The notes beneath the pieces are model-generated. The model saw only the letters and a program-made list of their open reading frames with translations. It had not been told where the DNA came from and did not search any database. Made by a program: the position numbers and the translations under genes. Positions 1 to 7,932 of a stretch of 64,000 bases of DNA are shown one piece after another. The DNA lies in contig NZ_CP040094.1 of assembly GCF_013343235.1 (NCBI RefSeq), positions 2,108,501-2,172,500 on the forward strand, given 5' to 3'. The stretch is from Nostoc sp. TCL240-02 (GTDB taxonomy: Bacteria > Cyanobacteriota > Cyanobacteriia > Cyanobacteriales > Nostocaceae). Every line of letters begins with the position of its first letter. The stretch's first letter is position 1.

Positions 1-2
1 GC

Positions 3-134
3 GAAGAACGGATTAACCAAGCTCGTGCTAACTATCAAGCTGCCTTTTGCATTTGGCAAGAAGAGCGTGGTTGGGGACTAGGGACTGGGGAGCAGAGGGG
101 CAGAGGAGCAGAGGAGCAGAGAGGAAAGAGGTAA
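3..134 (+). CDS. C-terminal tail of an unknown protein (5' truncated by window edge)
   Basis: An open frame enters from the left edge and stops with TAA at 132-134. The first 23 residues read like ordinary protein (EERINQARANYQAAFCIWQE). After GWG the frame runs into the Nostoc low-complexity repeat GGGCAGAGGAGCAGAGG, giving a G/E/R/Q tail. The natural C-terminus was therefore probably replaced or extended by repeat DNA. The family cannot be recognised from so short a tail. A different reading frame stopping at TAG near 79 is also open, so the frame choice is uncertain. Confidence 0.4.
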   Translation, partial: EERINQARANYQAAFCIWQEERGWGLGTGEQRGRGAEEQRGKR

Positions 135-200
135 TTTTTCATTCTCCCCAATGCCCAATCCTCCATACCCCATGCCCTGTTTGGCCAATGCCCTAATACC

Positions 201-996
201 TAGCGTGTTGATTTTGTACCTTTTCAGGGGTTAAAAAATCATGCACAATCCTTGCTGAGTAAAATTTGCAGTGAGAAAAGTTATTTTTCGCGTTCTTTAA
301 GTAATGAGTAATGAGTAATGAGTAATGAGTAAATAACTATTATTTATAAAGTAAAATTGAATTACCACATTCTTTTTTACTCATGATTAATTATAACGCA
401 AATCTCAGTATTCAATAAAGAACAGAAAATTTGGCGATAAGAGTTATCAAAGCTTATTCTGAGCTATATAAAAGACCTTTTGACGACGCTGGCAAAATCT
501 TGTCTAAACAATTTTTAAGAAGCGGGACATCAATAGGAGTAATGAGTAATGAGTAATGAGCAATGAGTAATAAGTAAAAAAATATTTATTATTTATTCAC
601 CGTGAGCTAAAAATCTGTAAAAACCTCTAACTCATTACTCATTACTTATTACTTATTTTTCATGGTGCAAACTGTTCAGAAGCTAAATATGCACAATCAA
701 ATAAAGACTTTATCAATAAGTATTCTATAGCCTTAAAGGAAGCCAGTGAAACCATTTATTGGATAAAAATAATGATAAAATCGGAGTTAGTGTCAAAATC
801 AAAATTTCAAAACCTGATAGAAGAGAATGAAATAATTATTAAGATATTAACGACTTCAATCAACAAATTGAAAGAAAAATAAAAAATAATCCACTCATTA
901 CTCATTACTTATTACTTATTTAATTTGGTTCACCGATGAAGACACCAAAACTGTATGAATAAAAAATGGGTAAATCTCATCAAAGTCAACACCCTA
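201..996. mobile_element. 796-bp non-autonomous element, copy 1 (four-helix-bundle cargo)
   Basis: The left end is TAGCGTGTTGATTTTG. The reverse complement of the right end is TAGGGTGTTGACTTTG, giving imperfect terminal inverted repeats. Both ends are flanked by the 9-bp direct repeat CCTAATACC (192-200 and 997-1005), a target-site duplication. The element has no transposase. It contains TGAGTAA-type tandem repeats and a decayed gene of the four-helix-bundle (23S rRNA intervening-sequence protein, avd-like) family. A second copy lies at 5089-7142. The right end is 17 bp upstream of the ATG of the membrane CARF gene, so the insertion has replaced that gene's upstream region. Confidence 0.88.
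383..882 (+). pseudogene. Four-helix-bundle (S23/IVP-like) protein, copy 1, disrupted
   Basis: The frame opens at ATG 383 (MINYNANLSIQ) but meets TAA in the eleventh to twelfth codon, where copy 2 has GAA. It continues with RVIKAYSELYKRPFDDAGK and FLRSGTSI, and is then broken by a 128-bp insert (536-663) with TGAGTAA-like repeats at one end and their complement at the other. It resumes as GANCSEAKYAQSNKDFINKY and runs to the TAA at 880-882. With the insert removed the two halves are in frame. Proteins of this family form small four-helix bundles and are known from mobile intervening sequences in 23S rRNA genes and, as Avd, from diversity-generating retroelements. Its role here is unknown. It is not functional as it stands. 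Confidence 0.82.
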
Positions 997-1013
997 CCTA
1001 ATACCCAATACTT

Positions 1014-1721
1014 ATGAAAAACTACTTTTTTCAAGCTGCAAAGATATTTTTTAATCCAGAAACTCTAGTTCCATTCATTATCGGTACGATTTTTTTATCT
1101 GTTCTAGGGAATGCTCTCACCCAAATATTATTTAATCTTTTTGGCACTACCACAACTGCTGCTGTGGGAATTGCTTTAGGGTCTGTATTAATTTTTATGT
1201 TTTCAGTGTGGTTTTTGGCTAAGTCATTAAGTAAAATGCGATCGCCTGAAATCGATTTAGGTAAATTGCCCCCCAAGAAACACAAAGGACTAATATTGTT
1301 AGTGAGTCGGGATGAACCTTGTCAAAGAGCAATAGATTATCATCTCCCAGAACTAGAATATTGTTGGTTAATTTGTTCTTCCCAGTCTCTTGATTTAGCC
1401 AAAAAGTTAAAACAGAATTTTCCGACGTTAAAAGTTGCAGAACCAGTTGTGGTCAACGATATCTACGATCCTCTAGAGTTCTATCAAGTTGTGAAAAAAA
1501 TCTACAAAAATCTCCCGGCAGGATGGACAATAGAAGATGCGATCGCTGATTTTACTGGCATGACTGCCCAAGGTAGTGTAGGAATGGTACTTGCTTCGTT
1601 GTCTGTACAAGGTCTGTTACAATACACGCCAGCTGAATTTAAAGATGGACAACCTACTGGTTATTCTCTCAACTCGATTGAAATTACTCTCAAGGAGCAG
1701 TTTCGCAGAGGAAAAAACTAA
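1014..1721 (+). CDS. Membrane-anchored CARF-domain protein, candidate type III CRISPR ancillary effector
   Basis: This is a 235-aa protein. Two hydrophobic segments (about residues 16-43 and 47-70) precede a soluble domain from about residue 92. The soluble domain starts with a strand of the type GLILLVSRDEPC and carries DFTGMTAQGSVGMVLAS from D179, matching the D-x-T-G-x-T nucleotide-binding motif of CARF domains. CARF domains of type III systems bind the cyclic oligoadenylates made by Cas10. Membrane-fused CARF proteins such as Cam1 act on the membrane when activated. That this protein does so is inference from architecture and from its place 300 bp before the CRISPR array. There is no evident Shine-Dalgarno sequence, because element copy 1 ends 17 bp upstream. 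The gene may depend on a promoter inside the element. Confidence 0.78.
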   Translation: MKNYFFQAAKIFFNPETLVPFIIGTIFLSVLGNALTQILFNLFGTTTTAAVGIALGSVLIFMFSVWFLAKSLSKMRSPEIDLGKLPPKKHKGLILLVSRDEPCQRAIDYHLPELEYCWLICSSQSLDLAKKLKQNFPTLKVAEPVVVNDIYDPLEFYQVVKKIYKNLPAGWTIEDAIADFTGMTAQGSVGMVLASLSVQGLLQYTPAEFKDGQPTGYSLNSIEITLKEQFRRGKN

Positions 1722-2027
1722 GTAATATTTTTATCTATGTCAATGTTTATACTTTATGCTTAAGTTTGCAGGCGATCGTTATTTTCAGTAAAAGTATTGT
1801 TATATCTAGGTTTAAGGCAATTTATAAGAGTTTTGTATCAGCTTCATCTACACACCTCGGCGAATCGCCCAAACCATACCTTTTTCGTTGAGGTGTGTCG
1901 ATTGCTTACAGAGAGAGGGTTTGAGCTATGTGGTTTGGCCAATTTTTACTGAGGATGTACAATATTTTTAGAGGTGTGTCGATTTTGGCGCTGAAACCCT
2001 TACTGGGTAAAGGCTCCTAGACGAACT
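1722..2027 (+). promoter_or_regulatory. Probable CRISPR leader
   Basis: This is a 306-bp non-coding AT-rich stretch directly before the first repeat. The degenerate repeat is at the far (3681) end, so new spacers should enter here and transcription should run on the plus strand. It contains the direct repeat GAGGTGTGTCGATT at 1890-1903 and 1971-1984, plus the inverted half CACACCTC at 1851-1858. These could be protein-binding sites for adaptation or transcription. That role is inference. Confidence 0.6.
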
Positions 2028-3681
2028 CCCTACCGATTGGGTTAAATCGGATTAGTTGGAAACGTTGTAACCCATATGCTTGGGGATGCAGCCTCGTTAG
2101 CCCTACCGATTGGGTTAAATCGGATTAGTTGGAAACGTGAATCTCCAAGAATTTGGTAATCATTTGAATCGAGAATCCCCTACCGATTGGGTTAAATCGG
2201 ATTAGTTGGAAACTCTTTTACTCCTTAATCGTTATCTCACCTCCTTGCCTCCCTACCGATTGGGTTAAATCGGATTAGTTGGAAACTTGACAGTGTGAAA
2301 GTTTCTACCATCTGTACTACCCTACCGATTGGGTTAAATCGGATTAGTTGGAAACAGCTGTTACTTGGATCGTCAACCTCGTAAAGATTGACCCTACCGA
2401 TTGGGTTAAATCGGATTAGTTGGAAACATAATTTAGAGGAAAAGTCAGAGAGTTCAAACGATCGGATTCCCTACCGATTGGGTTAAATCGGATTAGTTGG
2501 AAACGGAAGACCACTTCCTCTTGATGGAATTGTTTCTAGCCCTACCGATTGGGTTAAATCGGATTAGTTGGAAACGTTGATTTTAAAGCCTGGCTACACT
2601 GAACTACGACCCTACCGATTGGGTTAAATCGGATTAGTTGGAAACAATTGATCTTGGATGCCGGTAAACAGTTTCAGGTTGACCCTACCGATTGGGTTAA
2701 ATCGGATTAGTTGGAAACACAACGTCCAACACTTCGCTAAGAATCAGTTGCCCCTACCGATTGGGTTAAATCGGATTAGTTGGAAACAAAATATCAAACC
2801 TATTATTAAACTGGAAATGTAAGATATACCCTACCGATTGGGTTAAATCGGATTAGTTGGAAACTGTAATTGGTTTCCCGGTCTTCGGGTCGATTGGAGC
2901 TGGTTCAACCCTACCGATTGGGTTAAATCGGATTAGTTGGAAACCCCAATGTTTTTTGGCCTTATCACTGTCCTGAGAAAGTCCCTACCGATTGGGTTAA
3001 ATCGGATTAGTTGGAAACCTCCTAAATTCGATAGAGAAGCGGAAGAACTACCAGCAGCCCCTACCGATTGGGTTAAATCGGATTAGTTGGAAACGCTGGC
3101 AGTAACTTGTTTAGACCAAGAATTGTGCCAGCCCTACCGATTGGGTTAAATCGGATTAGTTGGAAACGCCAACGTCACTGCGTGAAAAACCAATCTGCGT
3201 GTTCCCTACCGATTGGGTTAAATCGGATTAGTTGGAAACATTTCGCTCACGATGCCTCTACCAAATGTTTATTTTTAGTCCCTACCGATTGGGTTAAATC
3301 GGATTAGTTGGAAACGCTTTTAACACTCCTGCTAAATTGGTACTGGTAGAACCCTACCGATTGGGTTAAATCGGATTAGTTGGAAACGAAACTACTGAAC
3401 AAGCCGCGCTCAAAAGGAGGCCGCAAAACCCTACCGATTGGGTTAAATCGGATTAGTTGGAAACAATTTGTGGCATTAAGTCTAAGCTCATCTTAAACCC
3501 TACCGATTGGGTTAAATCGGATTAGTTGGAAACATGACAGGTAAAATGGTTAGAAGCTCCCACGAAAAAACCCTACCGATTGGGTTAAATCGGATTAGTT
3601 GGAAACTCTGGAGGAGCGGCTTGAGCGATAATTGGAGAAAATAAACCCTACCGATTGGGTTAAATCGGATTAGTTGAAAAC
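2028..3681 (+). CRISPR. CRISPR array, 23 repeats of 36 bp and 22 spacers
   Basis: The 36-bp repeat begins CCCTACCGATTGGG and ends GATTAGTTGGAAAC. Repeats start at 2028, 2101, 2178, 2251, 2320, 2393, 2469, 2540, 2610, 2683, 2752, 2829, 2909, 2983, 3059, 3132, 3204, 3280, 3353, 3429, 3498, 3571 and 3646. All look identical except the last, which ends TTGAAAAC instead of TTGGAAAC. This marks the leader-distal end and gives plus-strand orientation. Spacers are about 34 to 44 bp. Within the repeat CCGATT and AATCGG form a 6-bp stem around GGGTTA. The last eight bases, TTGGAAAC, would be the crRNA 5' tag. The array lies beside the Cmr operon but no cas6, cas1 or cas2 is in the window, so processing and adaptation must be supplied from elsewhere. 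Confidence 0.98.
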
Positions 3682-3690
3682 CATTAAAAA

Positions 3691-3725
3691 CCTCCTGTAT
3701 CCGTAACTGGTAACAGGAGGTAATT
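3691..3725. terminator. Hairpin between CRISPR array and convergent CARF-RelE gene
   Basis: CCTCCTGT at 3691-3698 pairs with ACAGGAGG at 3713-3720, followed by TAATTTTT on the plus strand and preceded by AAAAA. A-rich and T-rich flanks on both sides suit a bidirectional terminator between the array (plus) and the gene ending at 3779 (minus). Confidence 0.65.
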
Positions 3726-3778
3726 TTTAGTGACAATAAAATATTTAACAAAAAAACGATTAGTAATTATCTCCTTAT

Positions 3779-4912
3779 TTAAGGATTTTTATTAACTTCT
3801 TCCTCTTTTCCATAACGATATAAGATTAATTTTTCTTGAGAAGAACGACAGCTAACCCGCACACCTTGAGTGACACGAAAGTGGTCAATATCTCCCATAT
3901 TAGTATACTTGTCATACTGCAATCCTCCATGTTTTTTGAGAATAGTAGTATCACCACCAGAATCTTCTAACAGATAAGAAACTTTAGCTAAAGTCTCTTG
4001 TAACTTTACCCTTTGCTGCTTATCTTTTACCTTTTTGTAGTCAGCTTCAAAGGAATCTTGATACTCTAAATTAAAAAATGAAAGTAAATCTTCTGAGAGC
4101 AAATCTTCTTTACACTGATTCCAGATTAACTGCCCCCAAGTCGAAAGTGTCATTTGCTCGTCAATTTCTGCAAGCATAGCTTCGGGAATTCCGACTGTTT
4201 CACTTGCAGAAAGTCCAGCGCCAGCATCCAATAATGCTAGTTGACGTGCATAAGGTTTAATTAAAGAAACATCTACAGCTATAGGTAAGCGCGGGATAGT
4301 AATTAAATCAGATTTTTCGCCTTCAAATATATAAATTATTTCATCGGCATAAAACATCCCAATAGTATTGAGATAACCTTGTAAACTCTTGAAACTACCA
4401 ACCAAATTAAAATAAATTTTGTATTTATCCCGTTTCAATTGTGGTATCGTATCTTGTAACCAAACAATTAACGCATCAATTCCCAGAGAAAAAGCTTCGG
4501 TACTAGCAGTAGAAAGCCCACTAGGAGCAAAAGTACTAGTATTATTTAATCCTTGTTTTCTGAGAAAATCTTCAACAATTTTAGCAGTAGTTTTACCTTG
4601 AGATGTATCAGTAGCAATGAGAAAATGAATATCTTCTTTTCCCTGACTGAGATTATCTTGATAAATGCCATAAATTCCATTTAACTCTGCACTAGCACGA
4701 CGAATCTGGGAAATTTTAGCACCGGACAGTTGTTCGTCGGATCTTTGTTTGAGAATTGCAATAATCTGCTTGACATCCTCTGGTGTTTTATCTTCATTTA
4801 GATTTGCAGTATCCCGCAAGCGCGAATACCAATCTTTTTCGTCAGGATTGGCTCGGTTGATTTGATTGGTGAGTAAGCTAGTACCAATGGTAGAAATAAT
4901 AACTTTACGCAT
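3779..4912 (-). CDS. CARF-domain protein (APE2256/TIGR02619-like) with C-terminal RelE-like domain
   Basis: This is a 377-aa protein. The N-terminus MRKVIISTIGTSLLTNQ is the typical first strand and loop of the APE2256-type CARF family. Further Rossmann-like strands include FLIATDTSQGKT, FAPSGLSTASTEAFSLG and IYFNLVGSFKSLQGYL. The family includes ring nucleases and sensors of cyclic oligoadenylate. The C-terminal 60 to 70 residues hold GDIDHFRVTQGVRVSCR, then KLILYRYGKEEEV. This pattern resembles the end of RelE/ParE-type toxins, so an RNA-cleaving output gated by cOA is a reasonable guess. CARF-RelE fusions are known in type III loci. The gene is convergent with the array, and its own upstream region holds no strong motif I can name. 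Whether it also degrades cOA is not decidable here. Confidence 0.75.
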   Translation of the reverse strand: MRKVIISTIGTSLLTNQINRANPDEKDWYSRLRDTANLNEDKTPEDVKQIIAILKQRSDEQLSGAKISQIRRASAELNGIYGIYQDNLSQGKEDIHFLIATDTSQGKTTAKIVEDFLRKQGLNNTSTFAPSGLSTASTEAFSLGIDALIVWLQDTIPQLKRDKYKIYFNLVGSFKSLQGYLNTIGMFYADEIIYIFEGEKSDLITIPRLPIAVDVSLIKPYARQLALLDAGAGLSASETVGIPEAMLAEIDEQMTLSTWGQLIWNQCKEDLLSEDLLSFFNLEYQDSFEADYKKVKDKQQRVKLQETLAKVSYLLEDSGGDTTILKKHGGLQYDKYTNMGDIDHFRVTQGVRVSCRSSQEKLILYRYGKEEEVNKNP

Positions 4913-4974
4913 GATAATTTAGAAAGTGGGGTGAAGATACGAAATATTTTATCTTTAGTTGCGCCACGCTAACC

Positions 4975-5006
4975 AAAGGTATCGTCTGGGTTAAGGCGAT
5001 ACCTTT
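4975..5006 (-). terminator. Hairpin downstream of the split acidic gene
   Basis: AAAGGTATCG (4975-4984) and CGATACCTTT (4997-5006) form a perfect 10-bp stem. It lies 18 bp beyond the stop codon of the minus-strand acidic gene and about 60 bp upstream of the CARF-RelE start. It probably ended the Cmr operon before the element insertions. Confidence 0.6.
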
Positions 5007-5286
5007 GCCACAATTATCAGCAATCAATTGTCATCGAAATCATCATCATCAATATCTAATTGTTCATCACTTACATCTAGTTCTGGACTAGCGTGTTGAT
5101 TTTGTACCTTTTCAGGGGTTAAAAAATCATGCACAATCCTTGCTGAGTAAAATTTGCAGTGAGAAAAGTTATTTTTCGCGTTCTTTAAGTAATGAGTAAT
5201 GAGTAATGAGTAATAAGTAATAAGTAAATAACTATTATTTATAAAGTAAAATTGAATTACCACATTTTTTTACTCATGATTAATTA

Positions 5287-6467
5287 CAGAAATGTTGAAT
5301 GCTGATACAAAACTTTACATTATTAGTTACACTAAGTCTCAAAAGCTTAAATTAGTCAGCAAAACATCATCTCCTCAAACCAATGAACATAGCTGATTTT
5401 CTGACACATACAAGATTGAAGATAGCGGAATTTATCTAATAGTGTATGTCCCCATTGTTCGGGAATAGATAAAAGCTGTAAAATCAGATAGGCTATCAAG
5501 CTCACGTAAATTTGTATGGTAATACCATTGACGTTTTTGGTAATGAGTTTGTCAAGTTTTAAGTGCATCTTTAAAAACTTCCACAACAATTCAACTCCCC
5601 AACGTAATCGATAAATATCCCTAATTTCATCATCATGAACAGCTGCATCTCCCGACTCTGGTAAATTAGTCACTAAGCGAAACTCGGTTTTTGTCTCTAA
5701 ATCACAGAAATTAATTACTCTATAAGCTTGAGCATCATCAGATGCACCAACTTTGACCAATCCATTTGAGCCATCAAATTCTAGTTTCCAATTGTTTTTT
5801 ATCCGCAAAACAAAATATTTGTTTTCTTGTACTAATTCTTGGATAAATTTTAATCCAGCAAAACCCCTATCCATTACTCCAACAGCATTTATTGGGAGAC
5901 TAGACATCATTTTGGAACCAAATTTATAATCATGGTCATGTCCAAAATTGATGAAGTTATCTTCTGGGCTTCCTGTGGAGAGATTTAAGGAACTAAACAG
6001 CTTGACTTGATGATGACCTAGTACCCATAACAATTTACTTGTGAGAGTAATAATTGTTGAATCTATTGGACAAATTGCATATTTATTGTGTAACTTTTTT
6101 TGAACTTTCTTCTGTACTAATTCATTTAATTTTTGGTAAATCTCTTGAAAAGGTTTTTGGCTTCGATGTAAATTTGCTTTAGAGAAAGTAGAAATATCTA
6201 CCTCAAAACAATTGTTATTTAATCTGTTAAACAAATCTCGCATACTTGTTAAGCTGTTATCCAGGGCATAGGATAGCCAGCACTCAAAAAACAGACGACT
6301 GTTCAATACTGGATAATCGTTTTTTGGCAGGCTTTTCAGTATATCTTTGACAATTTTGGGAAATGAATTTATAATCACAATCAAACTAATATATTTTAAG
6401 CCTTAGCCCAAAACTACCATATTTTGGGCTATTTTTATCGGATTTTTCTTAACATTCAACACTTCTG
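5287..6467 (-). mobile_element. IS4-family insertion sequence nested in element copy 2
   Basis: The ends are CAGAAATGTTGAATG on the left and the complement of CAGAAGTGTTGAATG on the right. The flanking 9-bp duplication is GATTAATTA (5278-5286 and 6468-6476). Element copy 1 keeps the unoccupied site (385-393), with the single sequence GATTAATTATAACG, so the boundaries are exact. The length is 1181 bp, with one transposase gene on the minus strand. Confidence 0.93.
5356..6384 (-). CDS. IS4-family transposase
   Basis: This is a 342-aa DDE transposase. The first Asp is in CPIDSTIITLTS, the second in GVMDRGFAGLKF, and the Glu is in YRLRWGVELLWKFLKMHLK, which matches the Y-x2-R-x3-E-x6-K signature of IS4-type enzymes. 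The length is slightly short but usual for compact members. The reading frame is intact, so the copy may still be active. Its IS ends share the core GTGTTGA with the ends of the surrounding non-autonomous element. Confidence 0.9.
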   Translation of the reverse strand: MIVIINSFPKIVKDILKSLPKNDYPVLNSRLFFECWLSYALDNSLTSMRDLFNRLNNNCFEVDISTFSKANLHRSQKPFQEIYQKLNELVQKKVQKKLHNKYAICPIDSTIITLTSKLLWVLGHHQVKLFSSLNLSTGSPEDNFINFGHDHDYKFGSKMMSSLPINAVGVMDRGFAGLKFIQELVQENKYFVLRIKNNWKLEFDGSNGLVKVGASDDAQAYRVINFCDLETKTEFRLVTNLPESGDAAVHDDEIRDIYRLRWGVELLWKFLKMHLKLDKLITKNVNGITIQIYVSLIAYLILQLLSIPEQWGHTLLDKFRYLQSCMCQKISYVHWFEEMMFC

Positions 6468-7334
6468 GATTAATTATAACGCAAATCTCAGTATTCAAGA
6501 AAGAACAGAAAATTTTGCGATAAGAGTTATCAAAGCTTATTCTGAGCTAAATAAAAGACCTTTTGACGACGCTGGCAAAATCTTGTCTAAACAATTTTTA
6601 AGAAGCGGAACATCAATAAGAGTAATGAGTAATAAGTAAAAAAATATTTATTATTTATTCACCGTGAGCTAAAAATCTGTAAAAATCTCTAACTCATTAC
6701 TTATTACTTATTACTTATTACTTATTACTTATTTTTCATGGTGCAAACTGTTCAGAAGCTAAATATGCACAATCAAATAAAGACTTTATCAATAAGTATT
6801 CTATAGCCTTAAAGGAAGCCAGTGAAACCATTTATTGGATAAAAATAATGATAAAATCGGAGTTAGTGTCAAAATCAAAATTTCAAAATCTGATAGAAAA
6901 GAATGAAATAATTATTAAGATATTAACGACTTCAATCAACAAATTGAAAGAAAAATAAAAAATAATCCACTCATTACTCATTACTCATTACTCATTACTC
7001 ATTACTTATTACTCATTACTCATTACTCATTACTCATTACTTATTACTCATTACTTATTACTCATTTAATTTGGTTCACCGATGAAGACACCAAAACTGT
7101 ATGAATAAAAAATGGGTAAATCTCATCAAAGTCAACACCCTAGTTCTGGACAGTCCACTTCTTCAACTTTATATGCACCCCAAAGAAAACTTTCGGTCTG
7201 GCGATCGCATTGCTCCTCAATACGCTGTAAGCTTTCTTCAGTGGTAGATTCATAACTTGAATTAAAATTCCAACCAAAAGATGTATCACTTGGCATAATT
7301 TTCTTCCTTGCAAACAACTAAATACTTTGATAGA

Positions 7335-7835
7335 TTAATCTCGACGCATCACTCGTTTAGTATCTTTATCATCATTGAAGGCTTTTCTAATCTTTTCAGC
7401 AACTCCGAGAGCATTAGGAATAGTAAATAAAAAAAGCTTGGAATGAGAATAATCGCTCGAAAATATCCGAATATCTCCTAATAAAAGCGGTTTCTTGCCT
7501 AAGCAGGTTCTACCCAAATCTAAAAATTGGTATAGCAAACCTCTTTCTACCTTAATATCCAGCACTCTATACAGTTCGATGAAATTTACTTCTTTCCAAA
7601 AAACACCAGTTTTAGTAATCAGCCTTTGAGTAGTTAAAATATAGTTGGTGGAGCGAATTTGGAGGAATTTCCAATATAAATATGGCAAAGGTAAAATTGT
7701 CCAACCAAAAATAATTAACAGCAGATTCCAGAGAAACCTTTCAACAATTATTTTGAATAGAGAAGGATGAAAGCTTAAAATTCCTGACTCTGCTGCTGGC
7801 GAAATCATGCTTTTTTTGTAAACGTTCTTCATCAT
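7335..7835 (-). CDS. Membrane protein with bacterial PH domain (DUF304/YdbT-like)
   Basis: This is a 166-aa protein with two adjacent membrane segments (about residues 28-55, IIVERFLWNLLLIIFGWTILPLPY). These are followed by NYILTTQRLITKTG, then EVNFIELYRVLDIKVERGL and FLDLGRTCLG, the hallmark order of bPH_2 domains. Such proteins are generally membrane-bound and of poorly known role. It is 97 bp beyond the end of the cmr6-cmr1 gene and in the same direction, so it is likely transcribed with the Cmr genes. Together with the membrane CARF protein it suggests that this type III system acts at or reports to the membrane. That link is inference. Confidence 0.72.
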   Translation of the reverse strand: MMKNVYKKSMISPAAESGILSFHPSLFKIIVERFLWNLLLIIFGWTILPLPYLYWKFLQIRSTNYILTTQRLITKTGVFWKEVNFIELYRVLDIKVERGLLYQFLDLGRTCLGKKPLLLGDIRIFSSDYSHSKLFLFTIPNALGVAEKIRKAFNDDKDTKRVMRRD

Positions 7836-7932
7836 CTCTACTCCGAATTGCTATGTAGTTGCCTTTTTTGATTGCAATTGGAGTATGACATAGCAGTGGA
7901 AAGCGAGGATTCCGAGAGATTTAAGATGGCGA

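Larger units (their letters stand above)
5276..6958 (+). pseudogene. Four-helix-bundle (S23/IVP-like) protein, copy 2, broken twice
   Basis: The start codon ATG is at 5276-5278. The IS inserted just after it, so the coding sequence continues only at 6468 (INYNANLSIQERTENFAIR). It runs to GTSI, is broken again by a 121-bp insert (6619-6739), and resumes as GANCSEAKYAQSNKDF to TAA 6956-6958. Subtracting both inserts and one target repeat keeps the frame. Unlike copy 1 it lacks the early stop (GAA instead of TAA). The tandem-repeat insert sits at the same codon as in copy 1, so it predates the spread of the element. Confidence 0.8.
5089..7142. mobile_element. Non-autonomous element, copy 2 (about 864 bp without the nested IS)
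   Basis: The ends match copy 1 (TAGCGTGTTGATTTTG on the left, complement of TAGGGTGTTGACTTTG on the right). The 9-bp target duplication is GTTCTGGAC at 5080-5088 and 7143-7151. The internal sequence is nearly identical to copy 1 apart from expanded TGAGTAA-type tandem repeats, especially near 6969-7060, and a nested IS4-family element. It interrupts a small acidic gene. Two copies with different target duplications show genuine transposition, not a segmental duplication. Confidence 0.88.
5024..7296 (-). pseudogene. Small acidic protein at the end of the Cmr operon, split by mobile element copy 2
   Basis: The N-terminal part is coded at 7296-7143 (MPSDTSFGWNFNSSYE...) with AAGGAAG seven bases before the ATG. 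The C-terminal part is at 5079-5024 (ending DIDDDDFDDN). Removing 5080-7142 (element plus one target repeat) restores one frame of 70 codons including TGA, encoding 69 aa, with the junction reading DCPELDVSDEQ. As it stands, translation runs into the element and stops after PELGC, losing the acidic tail. The protein is rich in Glu and Asp and has two cysteines. No family is recognised. Its position after the PH-domain gene, in the same direction, suggests it was the last gene of the Cmr operon. Confidence 0.8.

Noticed and set aside
3107..3751. Open frames inside the CRISPR array
   Set aside because: They are translations of repeats (PTDWVKSD, LPIGLNRISWK) and have no coding meaning.
3779..4912. 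Calling the CARF-RelE protein a Csx1 or Csm6
   Set aside because: No HEPN motif (R-x4-6-H) is visible in its C-terminal part.
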